Assembly: GCF_010731535.1 (NCBI RefSeq)
Contig: NZ_AP022581.1
Span: forward strand, 1,683,952-1,747,951
DNA: 64,000 nucleotides
Direction of reading: 5' to 3'
DNA from: Mycobacterium lacus
GTDB lineage: Bacteria; Actinomycetota; Actinomycetes; Mycobacteriales; Mycobacteriaceae
Position 1 is the first letter of the stretch, and each line of letters opens with the position of its first letter. Both the position numbers and the translations under genes were made by a program. Below the pieces are notes generated by a model, which was given only the letters and a program-made list of their open reading frames with translations, did not search any database and had not been told where the DNA came from. Of the stretch, positions 29,519-38,910 are shown piece by piece.

Positions 29519-30648
29519 TGTTGTCGTACTGCAGCAACGTCGTTGCCGCCGACAATCTGGACGTGCTGGAGCGCCACGTGCTGTCGGTCTTCGCTCCGGC
29601 GCGCGAACGCGCCGGGCTCGAGCGACTCGGAATCGGGCTGTGGTTGCCGGGTCGCACCGTGGGTCAGCTGACCGGCGATCGGCGAGCCCGCGGCCGACTG
29701 GCCGGGATGCTGGCGGACAACGGGCTCGCGGTGGTGACCATGAACGCGTTTCCTTACGGAGCCTTCCACGGTGAGCTGGTGAAGCACGCTGTCTACCAAC
29801 CGGATTGGACAACGCCGGAGCGACTGGAATACACGAAAGGGTGCGCCGAGGTTCTCGGCTCGCTGATGGCCGACGCCTCGCACGGCACGATCTCGACGCT
29901 ACCGCTGGGCTGGGCCGATCCGTGGGACGACGAGGTCAACGTCAAGGCATGCCACAACCTGTGCAGGCTGGGCGATGTTCTGCGCCGCATCGAGGACGAG
30001 TCGGGGCATCGGATCAGGCTGGCCGTCGAGCCTGAACCCGGCTGCGTTATCGGATCCTGTCGCGACGCAATGGGGTGGTTCGCGCGGGCGGTCGGCGAGA
30101 ATGACGTGGATCCGCGCTATATCGCTCTGTGCCTGGATACCTGTCATCTGGCGGTGATGTACGAGACCCCTGCCGACGTCGTGGCCGGGCTGGCCGAGAG
30201 CGGGGTCGAGGTGGTCAAGATACAGGCCTCCAACGCTATTGAGATCCATGACCTTGCCGCCGCGGGTGTCGCCGAAGCGTTCGCCGAGTTCGCCGACTCC
30301 CCCTACCTGCATCAGGTCAACGGTGTCGACGCGGACGGTCACGAGTGGTTCCGAGACGATCTATCCCTGGACGACCCGTCCACACCCAGGTCGGGCAGCG
30401 CACGGGTGCACTACCACGTGCCGCTGCACGCCCGGCCGCCCGCCCCGTTGGACAACACCGCGCACGTCCTCGCCGAAGTCATGGGTCTGCTGCGCGACGG
30501 GACGATCGCGGGCCCGGTCGATGTCGAAATCGAAACCTACACCTGGAATGTCCTGCCGCCGTCGCTGCGCATGGGCAGCCTGGCCGAGGACATCGCGGCC
30601 GAGATTCGCTGGCTCGACGAACTCGTATGTGTGCGGGATCCGGCATGA
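29518..30648 (+). CDS. eboE: EboE-like xylose-isomerase-type TIM barrel protein
   Basis: 376 residues from ATG 29518; a TTG three bases earlier is also possible. Landmarks are LSYCSNVVAADNLDVLERHV at the N-terminus, NAFPYGAFHGELVKHAVYQPDWTT-type loop (split as NAFPYGAFHG and VYQPDW), ISTLPLGW, LAVEPEPGC, CLDTCHLAVMYE and VDVEIETYTWNVLP. The Glu, Asp, His set fits the metal-dependent isomerase barrel. This is EboE ('metabolite traffic protein') by similarity to cyanobacterial clusters, where ebo genes are needed to get a scytonemin precursor to the periplasm in Nostoc punctiforme. A 99-base gap holding two hairpin repeats separates it from EboF. Confidence 0.83.
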   Translation: MLSYCSNVVAADNLDVLERHVLSVFAPARERAGLERLGIGLWLPGRTVGQLTGDRRARGRLAGMLADNGLAVVTMNAFPYGAFHGELVKHAVYQPDWTTPERLEYTKGCAEVLGSLMADASHGTISTLPLGWADPWDDEVNVKACHNLCRLGDVLRRIEDESGHRIRLAVEPEPGCVIGSCRDAMGWFARAVGENDVDPRYIALCLDTCHLAVMYETPADVVAGLAESGVEVVKIQASNAIEIHDLAAAGVAEAFAEFADSPYLHQVNGVDADGHEWFRDDLSLDDPSTPRSGSARVHYHVPLHARPPAPLDNTAHVLAEVMGLLRDGTIAGPVDVEIETYTWNVLPPSLRMGSLAEDIAAEIRWLDELVCVRDPA

Positions 30649-30670
30649 CGCCGCGCCGACGACGCTGCGG

Positions 30671-30737
30671 TGGGGGCACCTCCCGCTTGCGGGGGACGAA
30701 GCGATGAGGTGGGGGCACCTCCCGCTTTGCGGGGGAG
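30671..30737. repeat. Two copies of the dispersed GC-rich hairpin element before eboF
   Basis: TGGGGGCACCTCCCGCTTGC plus GGGGGAC (30671-30697), then GAAGCGATGAGG, then a second copy with one extra T (30710-30737). GGGGGCACCTCCC and CCCGC...GCGGGGG give nested stems. The second copy runs straight into GAGCGGCGCTC and the eboF ATG at 30748, so its GGGGGAG could serve as ribosome-binding site. Confidence 0.6.
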
Positions 30738-30747
30738 AGCGGCGCTC

Positions 30748-32133
30748 ATGACGCAATGTGTTCTGCTGATTGACGTCGTTGGACTAACCCGGCCTCTGCT
30801 ACGGCATATGCCGAATCTTTCGGCGCTCGCTGCGCAAGGCGCCATGAGGCCGCTTGCCCCCGTATTTCCGGCGGTTACGTGTTCGGTGCAGTCGTCGATG
30901 GTGACCGGCCTGATGCCCAACCGGCACGGAATCGTCGGCAACGGTTGGTATTTCCGTGACCTCGGGGAAGTGCTGCTGTGGCGCCAGAGCAACAAGCTGG
31001 TGGCGGGCGAGAAGGTGTGGGAGACGGCCGCCGGTCGGTTCGACGGATACACGTCGGCGAACGTCGGATGGTGGTACGCGATGAACGCGAGCAACGACGT
31101 GATCGTCACGCCGCGGCCGGTGTATCACCAAGATGGACGCAAATCGCCGGACTGCTACGTCGTCCCATCGGCTCTGCATGACATCTTGACCGACAAACTG
31201 GGCACGTTTCCGTTGTTCCAGTACTGGGGGCCAACCGCGTCGATCACGTCGTCGCGCTGGCTCGTCGAGGCGTCGATAGAGATAATCCGACGCTATTCGC
31301 CCACGCTGCTCACCACGTACATCCCGCACCTGGACTACGACCTTCAGCGCTATGGCCCGGATGCGCCGCAGGCGATCACGGCGGCCGGAGCCGTGGACCG
31401 GGCGCTGGCTCCCTTGCTCGGCTTGGCCGCGCAGCAGGGAACAACGGTCATCGTCGTCTCCGAGTACGGGATAGCGGGGGCGAACCTTCCGGTGAACATC
31501 AACCGCGAACTGCGCCGCGAAGGCTACCTGAACGTCTACACCCAGCAGGGCCGGGAGTACCTGGACCCGTGGACATCTCGAGCGTTCGCCGTCGCCGACC
31601 ATCAAGCAGCCCACATCTACGTGCGCGACGACTCGGATCTCGCCCGGGTCGCCAACCTGGTTCGCGGCCTGGACGGTGTCGACGAGGTGCTCGACCGGAA
31701 GAAGCAGCAAACGCTGGCCATCGATCACCCGCGATCCGGAGAGTTGGTGGCGATCGCCGAGCCGGGCGCCTGGTTCACCTACTACTACTGGCTCGACGAC
31801 GACCGCGCCCCGGAGTTCGCGCCGTGCGTAGACATCCACCGCAAGCCCGGGTATGACCCCGCCGAATTGCTGATGAACCCCGACGATCGGGCGGTCAAAG
31901 CCAAAGTCGCTGCGGCCCTGGTAAAGAAGGCGCTGGGTCTGCGGTACACCATGGGGGTCATCGCCCTCAACGGCGCGTCCGTCGGGGGGACACACGGGCG
32001 ACTGCCGGACTCTGAGGCCGACACCCCGCTCGTCATCACGTCGTCGCCGGACCTGTTGTCCGACTCGTCGGCGCCCATGCCCGTCACCGCCGTGCGCGAT
32101 CTTGTCCTCGATGCGCACGCGCCTCGAAGATAG
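30748..32133 (+). CDS. eboF: EboF-like alkaline-phosphatase-superfamily protein
   Basis: 461 residues. The nucleotide pyrophosphatase/phosphodiesterase pattern is visible: LIDVVGLTRP (first metal Asp), FPAVTCSVQSSMVTGLMPNRHGIVGNGWY (nucleophile Thr/Ser in a PAVT-C-S context), YIPHLDYDLQRYG (Asp/His), VIVVSEYGI, and late H in GTHGRL. Such enzymes split phosphodiesters or phosphomonoesters. No signal peptide is seen, so it acts in the cytoplasm unless co-transported. It is last in the ebo set, after a 99-base gap filled with repeats. The ATG at 30748 follows GGGGGAG by about 10 bases. Confidence 0.82.
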   Translation: MTQCVLLIDVVGLTRPLLRHMPNLSALAAQGAMRPLAPVFPAVTCSVQSSMVTGLMPNRHGIVGNGWYFRDLGEVLLWRQSNKLVAGEKVWETAAGRFDGYTSANVGWWYAMNASNDVIVTPRPVYHQDGRKSPDCYVVPSALHDILTDKLGTFPLFQYWGPTASITSSRWLVEASIEIIRRYSPTLLTTYIPHLDYDLQRYGPDAPQAITAAGAVDRALAPLLGLAAQQGTTVIVVSEYGIAGANLPVNINRELRREGYLNVYTQQGREYLDPWTSRAFAVADHQAAHIYVRDDSDLARVANLVRGLDGVDEVLDRKKQQTLAIDHPRSGELVAIAEPGAWFTYYYWLDDDRAPEFAPCVDIHRKPGYDPAELLMNPDDRAVKAKVAAALVKKALGLRYTMGVIALNGASVGGTHGRLPDSEADTPLVITSSPDLLSDSSAPMPVTAVRDLVLDAHAPRR

Positions 32134-32171
32134 TGTTGTCGTCCGGCCGAGCACTCAAGGAGAAGGCCCCA

Positions 32172-33140
32172 ATGCTGCCAACGAAACGTGACTTCCAAAC
32201 CAGCATTGCTGCAATGGCGAATGTTGCCGCGTCCGATGGACTCTCAGCGGCAGATGAGAGGCTCCTGGAAGCTGCATGCGTGTATCTTGCCGATGACGAC
32301 ATCGACTGGCGAAAGCTTGCCGAGCGACCGGCCGACGAAATGTCGGTCAGGCTCGAATCCGACGTTGCTAAACGCTGCGTGTTGTTCCTGATGACTGCGG
32401 CGATCTTCGCGCGCGGGAAAGTTCGGCTGTCGAGGGTCGAGGCGAGCCGCAGCATCGCTAGGGCGCTGGGTTGTTACGACAGGTTCCTAGATGACCTGCT
32501 CGACATTGCTCGCGGACGCGAATTCATCGGCGCGATGCGAATCAGGGCAAAGCTCATGAGCAGCCACGGCACCTCTCGTATTCAGGTTCTGAAAGGCTTT
32601 TGGGACAACATGTCCGGGTATCTCGGGTTTTCGACCGACCCCGTGCTTGCCGCGTCCTATCACAAGCTGGGCCTCCTCGAACCGGGGTCACTCGGACGCG
32701 AACTCTGGGCGCACTATGTTCGGAACAACCTGAGGTTCCCCGGCGAGAAAGGCACTACGGGGGAGTTCATTGTTGGGCATGACGTGGCGCATATCTTGTC
32801 GGCGTATTCGACGGAGCCCGCCGGTGAGATCCTTGCCGGAGCGTTCACGGCCGGATACAAGGCTCGAAATCCATTTGCACCCCTGCTGCTGGTGCTGTTG
32901 CAGTTTCAGGCCGGCATCAAGATTGACTTTCGGTCGCAAACGACCATCGCAAAACTGGATCCTGCTGGCTATATGGATGCTTTTCGACGCGGCCTCGAAT
33001 GCAACGCCGACCTCACATTTGGAAGTTGGGACTGGCGACTCTACACCGAGGTACCAGTGGCAGAGCTTCGCGAGAGGTTGGCGATTCCACGGCAAGCGGC
33101 GCCCGCCGTTGAGGGCGGCACCTATCAAGAAGTGTTGTGA
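32172..33140 (+). CDS. TerB-like / Coq4-like protein
   Basis: 322 residues. The first ~110 are an acidic helical region resembling TerB (MANVAASDGLSAADERLLEAA). The C-terminal part carries the Coq4 signature: His203-Asp204-x-x-His207, eleven residues, then Glu219 (GHDVAHILSAYSTEPAGEI). Coq4 in eukaryotes acts in ubiquinone synthesis and binds a polyprenylated quinone intermediate with a metal at this site. Mycobacteria make menaquinone, so another prenylated substrate is more likely. The gene starts 38 bases after EboF on the same strand. Its codons look a little less GC-rich than the neighbours. A prenyl-lipid role with the EboC product is a tempting inference only. Confidence 0.65.
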   Translation: MLPTKRDFQTSIAAMANVAASDGLSAADERLLEAACVYLADDDIDWRKLAERPADEMSVRLESDVAKRCVLFLMTAAIFARGKVRLSRVEASRSIARALGCYDRFLDDLLDIARGREFIGAMRIRAKLMSSHGTSRIQVLKGFWDNMSGYLGFSTDPVLAASYHKLGLLEPGSLGRELWAHYVRNNLRFPGEKGTTGEFIVGHDVAHILSAYSTEPAGEILAGAFTAGYKARNPFAPLLLVLLQFQAGIKIDFRSQTTIAKLDPAGYMDAFRRGLECNADLTFGSWDWRLYTEVPVAELRERLAIPRQAAPAVEGGTYQEVL

Positions 33141-34681
33141 CGGCCACGCGGCTGGTCCCCCGGCCGGTTCGGCAAGAAGACCACGGGGATGAAGGTCAGC
33201 GCCACCAGCACGACCGACACCACGAACACCACCGTGTAGGCATGTGAAAGATCGTGCAGCACATTGCCTTTGAAGTCAGCGTTCAGGGCTTGCGGTGGCA
33301 TCGTCGACGGGTCAACCGGCACCGCGCGTCGGGCGGCGTCTGCACGCAAGCGCTCGATCTCGTGTGCCGCGGAAACGTTTTCGCTGCGATTGAACTGGCC
33401 CGTCAGGATCACCGACATCAGCGCGGTTCCCACCGAGGCGGCCACCTGCTGGTTGACGTTGACCAGCGTCGAACCCCGCGCAATCTGATGCGGGGCCAGG
33501 GCCTGCACGGCGGCCGCCGAGAGCGGCGTCATCGTGGCGCCCATGCCCAGGCCCATGACCGTTAACCCGACCAACAGGGTCGGCACATAGTTGGCCTGCT
33601 TGGCGACCCCGAGGGCGAAAATGCCCATGCCGGTGGCGATCAGCGTGATGCCGACCAGCAGGATCTTGCCGGGTCCGCGCTTGTCCATCAACGATCCGGC
33701 CAGCGGCATGGTCACCATGGCGCCGATTCCTCGCGGGATCATGCTCATCCCGGCCCCCAACGGCGTCTGGTGCAACAGCTCCTGAAAATAGCTCGGGAAC
33801 AGCAGCCCGGCGCCGAAAAAGGATGCGGCGAACAGAAACATCGCCGTGTTGGCCAGCGTGACCATCCGGTTGGTGAACAGGCGCAGATCGATCAGCGGGT
33901 GATCGGCGCGGTAGAGCGCGTGAAAGACGAACCCGACGATCAACACCAGCCCGAGGAAGGCCGGGATCCACACGTGGCGATCAGCCGCCGTGCCGCGGCC
34001 GGGGATGACCGACACCGCGTACAGGAAGGTCGCCAAGCCGGGGGAGAGCAGCAGCATGCCGAGGAGGTCGAAGGTTTCCGACGGCGTCGAATGATCGGGT
34101 GGGAAGACGACGGCGGCGAGGACGAACGCGATCAGGCCGATTGGCAGATTGATCCAGAAGATCCATTCCCAGCCGTAGCTGTCGATAAGCCAGCCGCCCA
34201 GGACCGGCCCGAACACCGGGCCGAGCAACATCGGGACGCCCAGAATGGCCAGCACCCGGCCGAGCCGCTTCGGACCTGCCTCGCGGGTCAAGATGGTGAG
34301 GACCAGCGGCATCAGCATGCCCCCGCCCAGGCCCTGCACCACCCGAAATGTGATGAGCAGATTGATAGTTGGCGCCATGGCGCACAGCAGCGAGCCCAGC
34401 GTGAATGCCGCAAGCGAGCCCATGAAGAGTCGTTTGGTGCCGAACCGGTCGGCCGCCCAACCCGCCAATGGGATCACGGCGGCCAGGGCCAAGGTGTAGC
34501 CCGTCATCGTCCAGGCGATGACGGCCTGGGTTGAGTCGAACGCGGTGACGAATGTGCGTTGCGCGACGGTGACGACCGTGGTATCGACGATCGCCATCAG
34601 CGAACCCAGGACACAGACGCCCGCGATCCGCAGCAGCCGCGCATCGAGCTGGTCGGGTTGGTCTGCGCCCGTACGGTCCAT
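33125..34681 (-). CDS. MFS multidrug exporter, DHA2 (EmrB/QacA) family
   Basis: 518 residues with about 14 hydrophobic segments. The DHA2 motifs are present: MAIVDTTVVTVAQRTF in TM1, IPLAGWAADRFGTKRLF (motif A), QGLGGGMLMPLVLTIL and motif C in GPVFGPVLGGWLID. It exports drugs or lipophilic compounds using proton motive force. The start was set at ATG 34681 (MDRTGADQPDQ); 34693 and 34759 are other options. It converges on, and overlaps by 16 bases, the Coq4-like gene. It could export the ebo product, but no sequence evidence ties them. Confidence 0.9.
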   Translation of the reverse strand: MDRTGADQPDQLDARLLRIAGVCVLGSLMAIVDTTVVTVAQRTFVTAFDSTQAVIAWTMTGYTLALAAVIPLAGWAADRFGTKRLFMGSLAAFTLGSLLCAMAPTINLLITFRVVQGLGGGMLMPLVLTILTREAGPKRLGRVLAILGVPMLLGPVFGPVLGGWLIDSYGWEWIFWINLPIGLIAFVLAAVVFPPDHSTPSETFDLLGMLLLSPGLATFLYAVSVIPGRGTAADRHVWIPAFLGLVLIVGFVFHALYRADHPLIDLRLFTNRMVTLANTAMFLFAASFFGAGLLFPSYFQELLHQTPLGAGMSMIPRGIGAMVTMPLAGSLMDKRGPGKILLVGITLIATGMGIFALGVAKQANYVPTLLVGLTVMGLGMGATMTPLSAAAVQALAPHQIARGSTLVNVNQQVAASVGTALMSVILTGQFNRSENVSAAHEIERLRADAARRAVPVDPSTMPPQALNADFKGNVLHDLSHAYTVVFVVSVVLVALTFIPVVFLPNRPGDQPRGRHNTS

Positions 34682-34947
34682 GCGAGACAGCATCACACAC
34701 AGGATCCGTGCTTCGTGAGATTCGCCTCGCCGCTCTTGCCGAAGCCGAGCGGCGGCCAAGACATCGGCTAGCGAGACTGGGTCAAGAGATGATCGCGGGG
34801 CGCTGCGATGGCGGACCGACGCTGCCCGGCTCGACCGCGCAATAGCTGCTTGATTTGCCCGCGGGTCTCCCTGCGCAGGCGCGCCTAGCCGTTAGACTTT
34901 CCTGCGATGTCCACCCAGATGCGCGTCACCACAAGCCGCCGCCAGGC

Positions 34948-35811
34948 ATGACCGACGACCCGGACCACGTCAGCGAGATCGGCCTGACCGGGCGGCCGCC
35001 GCGGGCCATCCCCGAGCCCCCGCCGCGCACCTCGCACGGCCCGGCCAAGGTGGTCGCGATGTGCAACCAGAAGGGTGGCGTCGGGAAAACCACGTCGACG
35101 ATCAACCTGGGCGCCGCGCTCGCCGAGTATGGCCGGCGGGTGCTGCTGGTGGATATGGACCCGCAGGGTGCCCTGTCGGCGGGCCTGGGTGTGCCGCACT
35201 ATGAGCTGGACAAGACGATCCACAACGTGCTGGTGGAGCCGCGGGTGTCGATCGACGATGTGCTGATCCACACCCGGATCAAGCACATGGATTTGGTGCC
35301 CAGCAACATCGACCTGTCGGCCGCCGAGATCCAGCTGGTCAACGAGGTGGGCCGGGAGCAGACCCTGGCCCGCGCGCTGTACCCGGTGTTGGACCGCTAC
35401 GACTTTGTGCTTATCGACTGCCAGCCATCGCTGGGTCTGCTCACCGTCAACGGGCTGGCCTGCGCGGACGGCGTGGTGATCCCCACCGAGTGTGAGTTTT
35501 TCTCGCTGCGTGGCCTGGCGCTGCTCACCGACACCGTCGACAAGGTGCGCGACCGGCTCAACCCGAAGCTGGAGATCAGCGGAATCCTGATCACCCGCTA
35601 CGACCCGCGGACCATCAACTCGCGCGAGGTGATGGCCCGTGTGGTGGAGCGGTTCGGTGATCTAGTGTTCGACACCGTGATCACCCGCACGGTCCGCTTC
35701 CCGGAGACCAGCGTCGCCGGCGAACCCATCACAACCTGGGCCCCGAAGTCGGGGGGTGCCCTGGCCTACCGATCGTTGGCCCGCGAGTTCATCGACCGAT
35801 TCGGCGTGTGA
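34948..35811 (+). CDS. ParA/Soj-family ATPase next to scpAB
   Basis: 287 residues from ATG 34948; an in-frame start at 34855 is possible. Deviant Walker A is KVVAMCNQKGGVGKTTSTINLG, Walker A' is VLLVDMDPQG and Walker B is FVLIDCQPSLGLLT. It resembles Rv1708, the second ParA-like protein of mycobacteria, placed before scpA. This position suggests a role in chromosome organization alongside condensin rather than oriC segregation, which is done by the parAB pair elsewhere. Its stop overlaps the scpA GTG (GTGA). Confidence 0.93.
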   Translation: MTDDPDHVSEIGLTGRPPRAIPEPPPRTSHGPAKVVAMCNQKGGVGKTTSTINLGAALAEYGRRVLLVDMDPQGALSAGLGVPHYELDKTIHNVLVEPRVSIDDVLIHTRIKHMDLVPSNIDLSAAEIQLVNEVGREQTLARALYPVLDRYDFVLIDCQPSLGLLTVNGLACADGVVIPTECEFFSLRGLALLTDTVDKVRDRLNPKLEISGILITRYDPRTINSREVMARVVERFGDLVFDTVITRTVRFPETSVAGEPITTWAPKSGGALAYRSLAREFIDRFGV

Positions 35812-36626
35812 ACGGCCGCCGCGCGCATGGCGAGGGCTTTCAGGTCCGGCTGACCAACTTCGAGGGGCCGTTCGATCTGCTGCTGCAGCTGATCTTCGCG
35901 CACCGCCTCGACGTCACCGAGGTCGCGCTGCACCAGGTCACCGACGATTTTGTGGCCTATACCAAGGCGATCGGTTCCCAGCTGGGTCTGGAGGAGACCA
36001 CGGCGTTCCTGGTCATCGCGGCCACCTTGCTCGACCTGAAAGCGGCTCGGCTGTTACCCGCCGGACAGGTCGACGACGATGAGGATTTGGCCCTGCTGGA
36101 GGTGCGGGACCTGCTGTTCGCCCGCCTGCTGCAATACCGTGCATTCAAGCACGTCGCGGAGATGTTCGCCGAGCTCGAAGCCAACGCGTTGCGCAGCTAT
36201 CCGCGCGCGGTGTCACTAGAAGACCGATTCGCCGGTCTGCTGCCTGAGGTGATGTTGGGCGTCGACGCCGACCGGTTCGCCGAGATCGCAGCGATAGCGT
36301 TCACCCCGCGGCCGGTGCCGACGGTAGCCACCGGGCATCTGCATGAGCTGCAGGTCTCGGTCCCCGAGCAGGCCAAGCTGCTGCTGACCATGCTGGAAGC
36401 GCGGGGCAGTGGCCAGTGGGCATCATTTTCCGAGCTGGTCGCCGACTGTCAGGCGCCGATCGAGATCGTCGGGCGCTTCCTCGCGCTGCTCGAACTGTAT
36501 CGATCGCGGGCGGTAGCATTCGAGCAGCTAGAGCCCCTTGGCGTGCTCCACGTTTCGTGGACGGGGGAGCGGCCGAGCCGCGCCGGCGATGCGGTGGGGA
36601 GCGATGAGGAGGAGCGGCGCTTGTGA
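35808..36626 (+). CDS. scpA: Segregation and condensation protein A
   Basis: 272 residues. The N-terminus FQVRLTNFEGPFDLLLQLI is the family hallmark, followed by TDDFVAYTKAI and AATLLDLKAARLLP. The C-terminus forms a winged helix (SELVADCQAPIEIVGRFLALLELYRSRAV) that binds SMC. ScpA is the kleisin bridging the SMC heads in bacterial condensin. GTG start in the parA stop; its own stop overlaps the scpB GTG. Confidence 0.95.
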   Translation: MNGRRAHGEGFQVRLTNFEGPFDLLLQLIFAHRLDVTEVALHQVTDDFVAYTKAIGSQLGLEETTAFLVIAATLLDLKAARLLPAGQVDDDEDLALLEVRDLLFARLLQYRAFKHVAEMFAELEANALRSYPRAVSLEDRFAGLLPEVMLGVDADRFAEIAAIAFTPRPVPTVATGHLHELQVSVPEQAKLLLTMLEARGSGQWASFSELVADCQAPIEIVGRFLALLELYRSRAVAFEQLEPLGVLHVSWTGERPSRAGDAVGSDEEERRL

Positions 36627-37318
36627 CCGAGGAAATGCCCGACCTCGATCTGGGCGGTGGCATCCCGGACATCGCCGAGCCCGCGGAGATGGATCCTGAC
36701 GAACTTGGCAGGGTGCTGGAGGCGCTGCTGCTGGTGGTGGACACTCCGGTGACCGCCGAGGCCCTGGCCGCGGCCACTGAGCAACCCGTTTATCGGGTCG
36801 CCGCCAAGTTGCGGCTGATGGCCGACGAGCTCACCGAACGCGACAGCGGCATCGACCTGCGTCATACCGGCGAGGGCTGGCGGCTGTACACCCGTGCCCG
36901 GTTCGCGCCCTACGTGGAGAAGCTGCTGCTGGACGGCGCGAGATCCAAGCTCACCCGGGCCGCGCTGGAGACCCTGGCCGTGGTGGCCTACCGCCAGCCG
37001 GTGACGCGCGCGCGGGTGAGTGCGGTTCGCGGTGTCAACGTGGACGCCGTCATGCGCACTCTGTTGGCGCGCGGCCTGATCACCGAGGTGGGCTCCGATC
37101 CCGACACTGGCGCTGTCACGTTCGCCACCACCGAGTTGTTTCTGGAGCGGTTGGGGCTGACCTCACTGGCCGACTTGCCCGATATCGCGCCCCTGCTGCC
37201 CGACGTCGACACGATCGAGGACTTGACCGAATCCCTGGACAGTGAGCCGCGATTCATCAAACTGGGCGGCGGCCAGCCGCCCGACCAGACGCTATCGTTC
37301 GACGTGGACCAGGATTGA
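36623..37318 (+). CDS. scpB: Segregation and condensation protein B
   Basis: 231 residues. Two winged-helix domains are visible: LGRVLEALLLVVDTPVTAEALAAA and KLTRAALETLAVVAYRQPVTRARVSAVRGVNVDAVMRTLLARGLITEVG. ScpB dimers bind ScpA in the SMC complex. The GTG is preceded by GAGGAGGAGCGGCGCTT, similar to the tail of the hairpin element found before der and eboF. The stop is one base from the rluB ATG. Confidence 0.95.
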   Translation: MTEEMPDLDLGGGIPDIAEPAEMDPDELGRVLEALLLVVDTPVTAEALAAATEQPVYRVAAKLRLMADELTERDSGIDLRHTGEGWRLYTRARFAPYVEKLLLDGARSKLTRAALETLAVVAYRQPVTRARVSAVRGVNVDAVMRTLLARGLITEVGSDPDTGAVTFATTELFLERLGLTSLADLPDIAPLLPDVDTIEDLTESLDSEPRFIKLGGGQPPDQTLSFDVDQD

Positions 37319-38067
37319 TGGTCGATATTGAAGACCGAGGCATCCGGCTGCAGAAGGTGTTGTCGCAGGCCGGGATTGCGTCGAGGCGGGCCGCCGAGAA
37401 GCTGATCATCGACGGCCGCGTGGAAGTGGACGGGCGGATGGTGACCGAGTTGGGCACCCGGGTCGACCCGGATGTTTCGGTGATCCGCGTGGACGGGGCC
37501 AGGGTGGTTGTCGACGGCTCGCTGGTGTATCTGGCGCTGAACAAGCCGCGCGGTATGCACTCGACCATGTCGGACGATCGCGGCAGGCCGTGTATCGGCG
37601 ACGTGATCGAGAGACGGGTCCGCGGCAACAAGAAGCTGTTTCACGTCGGGCGGCTGGATGCCGACACCGAGGGGCTGATCCTGTTGACCAACGACGGCGA
37701 ACTGGCGCACCGGTTGATGCATCCCTCCCACCAAGTGCCCAAGACGTATGTGGCGACGGTCACCGGGACGGTGCCGCGCGGGCTCGGCAAGAAGCTGCGG
37801 TCGGGCATCGAGCTCGACGACGGGCCGGCGCACGTCGACGATTTCGCGGTGGTGGACGCGATCCCCGGTAAGACGTTGGTGCGGATCACCTTGCACGAAG
37901 GCCGCAATCGCATCGTGCGTCGGCTGCTGGCGGCCGCGGGCTTCCCGGTGGAGGCGCTGGTGCGTACCGACATCGGCGCGGTGTCGCTGGGTAAGCAGCG
38001 TCCGGGCAGCATCCGTGCTTTGCGCCAGGACGAGATCGGGCAGCTGTACAAAGCGGTGGGCCTGTGA
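37318..38067 (+). CDS. rluB: 23S rRNA pseudouridine synthase RluB-type
   Basis: 249 residues. An S4 domain ([36 protein letters not shown]) precedes the RsuA/RluB catalytic domain with [20 protein letters not shown], where the Asp in GRLDADT is the catalytic aspartate. It converts a uridine in domain V of 23S rRNA to pseudouridine. The ATG at 37318 follows the scpB stop; an in-frame TTG lies 3 bases upstream. Confidence 0.93.
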   Translation: MVDIEDRGIRLQKVLSQAGIASRRAAEKLIIDGRVEVDGRMVTELGTRVDPDVSVIRVDGARVVVDGSLVYLALNKPRGMHSTMSDDRGRPCIGDVIERRVRGNKKLFHVGRLDADTEGLILLTNDGELAHRLMHPSHQVPKTYVATVTGTVPRGLGKKLRSGIELDDGPAHVDDFAVVDAIPGKTLVRITLHEGRNRIVRRLLAAAGFPVEALVRTDIGAVSLGKQRPGSIRALRQDEIGQLYKAVGL

Positions 38068-38150
38068 GCGGAACGAGCGTAGTGAGTGACGGGAACGAGA
38101 CGAACGATCCGACTCCAGTTAGTGACGGGAGTGAAGCGAATCATCGGGGT

Positions 38151-38837
38151 GTGAGCGGAGGCATTGTCGTCGCCATAGACGGCCCGGCAGGCACCGGAAA
38201 GTCCTCTGTCTCAAGGGGATTGGCACATGCTCTGGGGGCGCGCTTCCTGGACACCGGGGCGATGTACCGGATCGTGACGCTGGCGGTGTTGCGCGCCGGG
38301 GTTGATCCGACAGACGCCCAGGCCGTCGCGGCGGTCGCATCGAGGGTGCGGATGTCGGTGGGTTACGACCCCGACGCGAGCAGCTGTTACCTTGCCGGAG
38401 AGGATGTTTCATCCGAGATCCGCGGTGATGAGGTTACCCAGGCGGTCTCGGCGGTGTCGTCGGTTCCCGCGGTGCGCGCCCGGCTCGTCGACCTGCAGCG
38501 AGCCATGGCAGTCGGCCCGGGCAGCGTCGTGGTGGAGGGTCGCGACATCGGGACCGTGGTATTGCCCGACGCGCCGGTGAAGATCTTCTTGACCGCATCC
38601 GCCGAAACCCGTGCGCAGCGTCGCAACGACCAGAACGTCGCGTCGGGCCTGGCCGACGACTACGACGCCGTGCTGGCCGACGTGCGACGCCGTGACCATC
38701 TGGATTCCACGCGGGCGGTGTCGCCACTTCGGGCGGCCCCGGATGCGATCGTCGTCGACACCAGCGACATGACCGAGGCCGAGGTGGTCGCCCACCTGCT
38801 GGACTTGGTGAGGCAGCGAAGCGAGGTCGTGTCGTGA
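38151..38837 (+). CDS. cmk: Cytidylate kinase
   Basis: 228 residues, in line with M. tuberculosis Cmk. P-loop [17 protein letters not shown], substrate region [32 protein letters not shown], and [29 protein letters not shown]. It phosphorylates CMP and dCMP. I chose the GTG at 38151 because it aligns with the family start. The 83 bases between rluB and this GTG are in frame (a GTG at 38064 overlaps the rluB stop), but encode a low-complexity stretch derived from a short repeat (GTGACGGGA/GAACGAG units). Confidence 0.94.
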   Translation: MSGGIVVAIDGPAGTGKSSVSRGLAHALGARFLDTGAMYRIVTLAVLRAGVDPTDAQAVAAVASRVRMSVGYDPDASSCYLAGEDVSSEIRGDEVTQAVSAVSSVPAVRARLVDLQRAMAVGPGSVVVEGRDIGTVVLPDAPVKIFLTASAETRAQRRNDQNVASGLADDYDAVLADVRRRDHLDSTRAVSPLRAAPDAIVVDTSDMTEAEVVAHLLDLVRQRSEVVS

Positions 38838-38873
38838 CCCGCGCCGGCGACAATGCAGAGCGAAGCGATGAGG

Positions 38874-38900
38874 TGGGGGCACCACCCGCGTGCGGGGGAG
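38874..38900. repeat. Dispersed GC-rich hairpin element before der
   Basis: TGGGGGCACCACCCGCGTGC plus GGGGGAG. It is preceded by GCGAAGCGATGAGG and followed by AGCGGCGCTC and the der GTG, exactly the flank seen before the eboF ATG. Confidence 0.6.
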
Positions 38901-38910
38901 AGCGGCGCTC

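Noticed and set aside
38064-38150. N-terminal extension of cmk from the GTG overlapping the rluB stop
   Set aside because: The added 29 residues come from a short DNA repeat and are absent from the family; GTG 38151 fits better.
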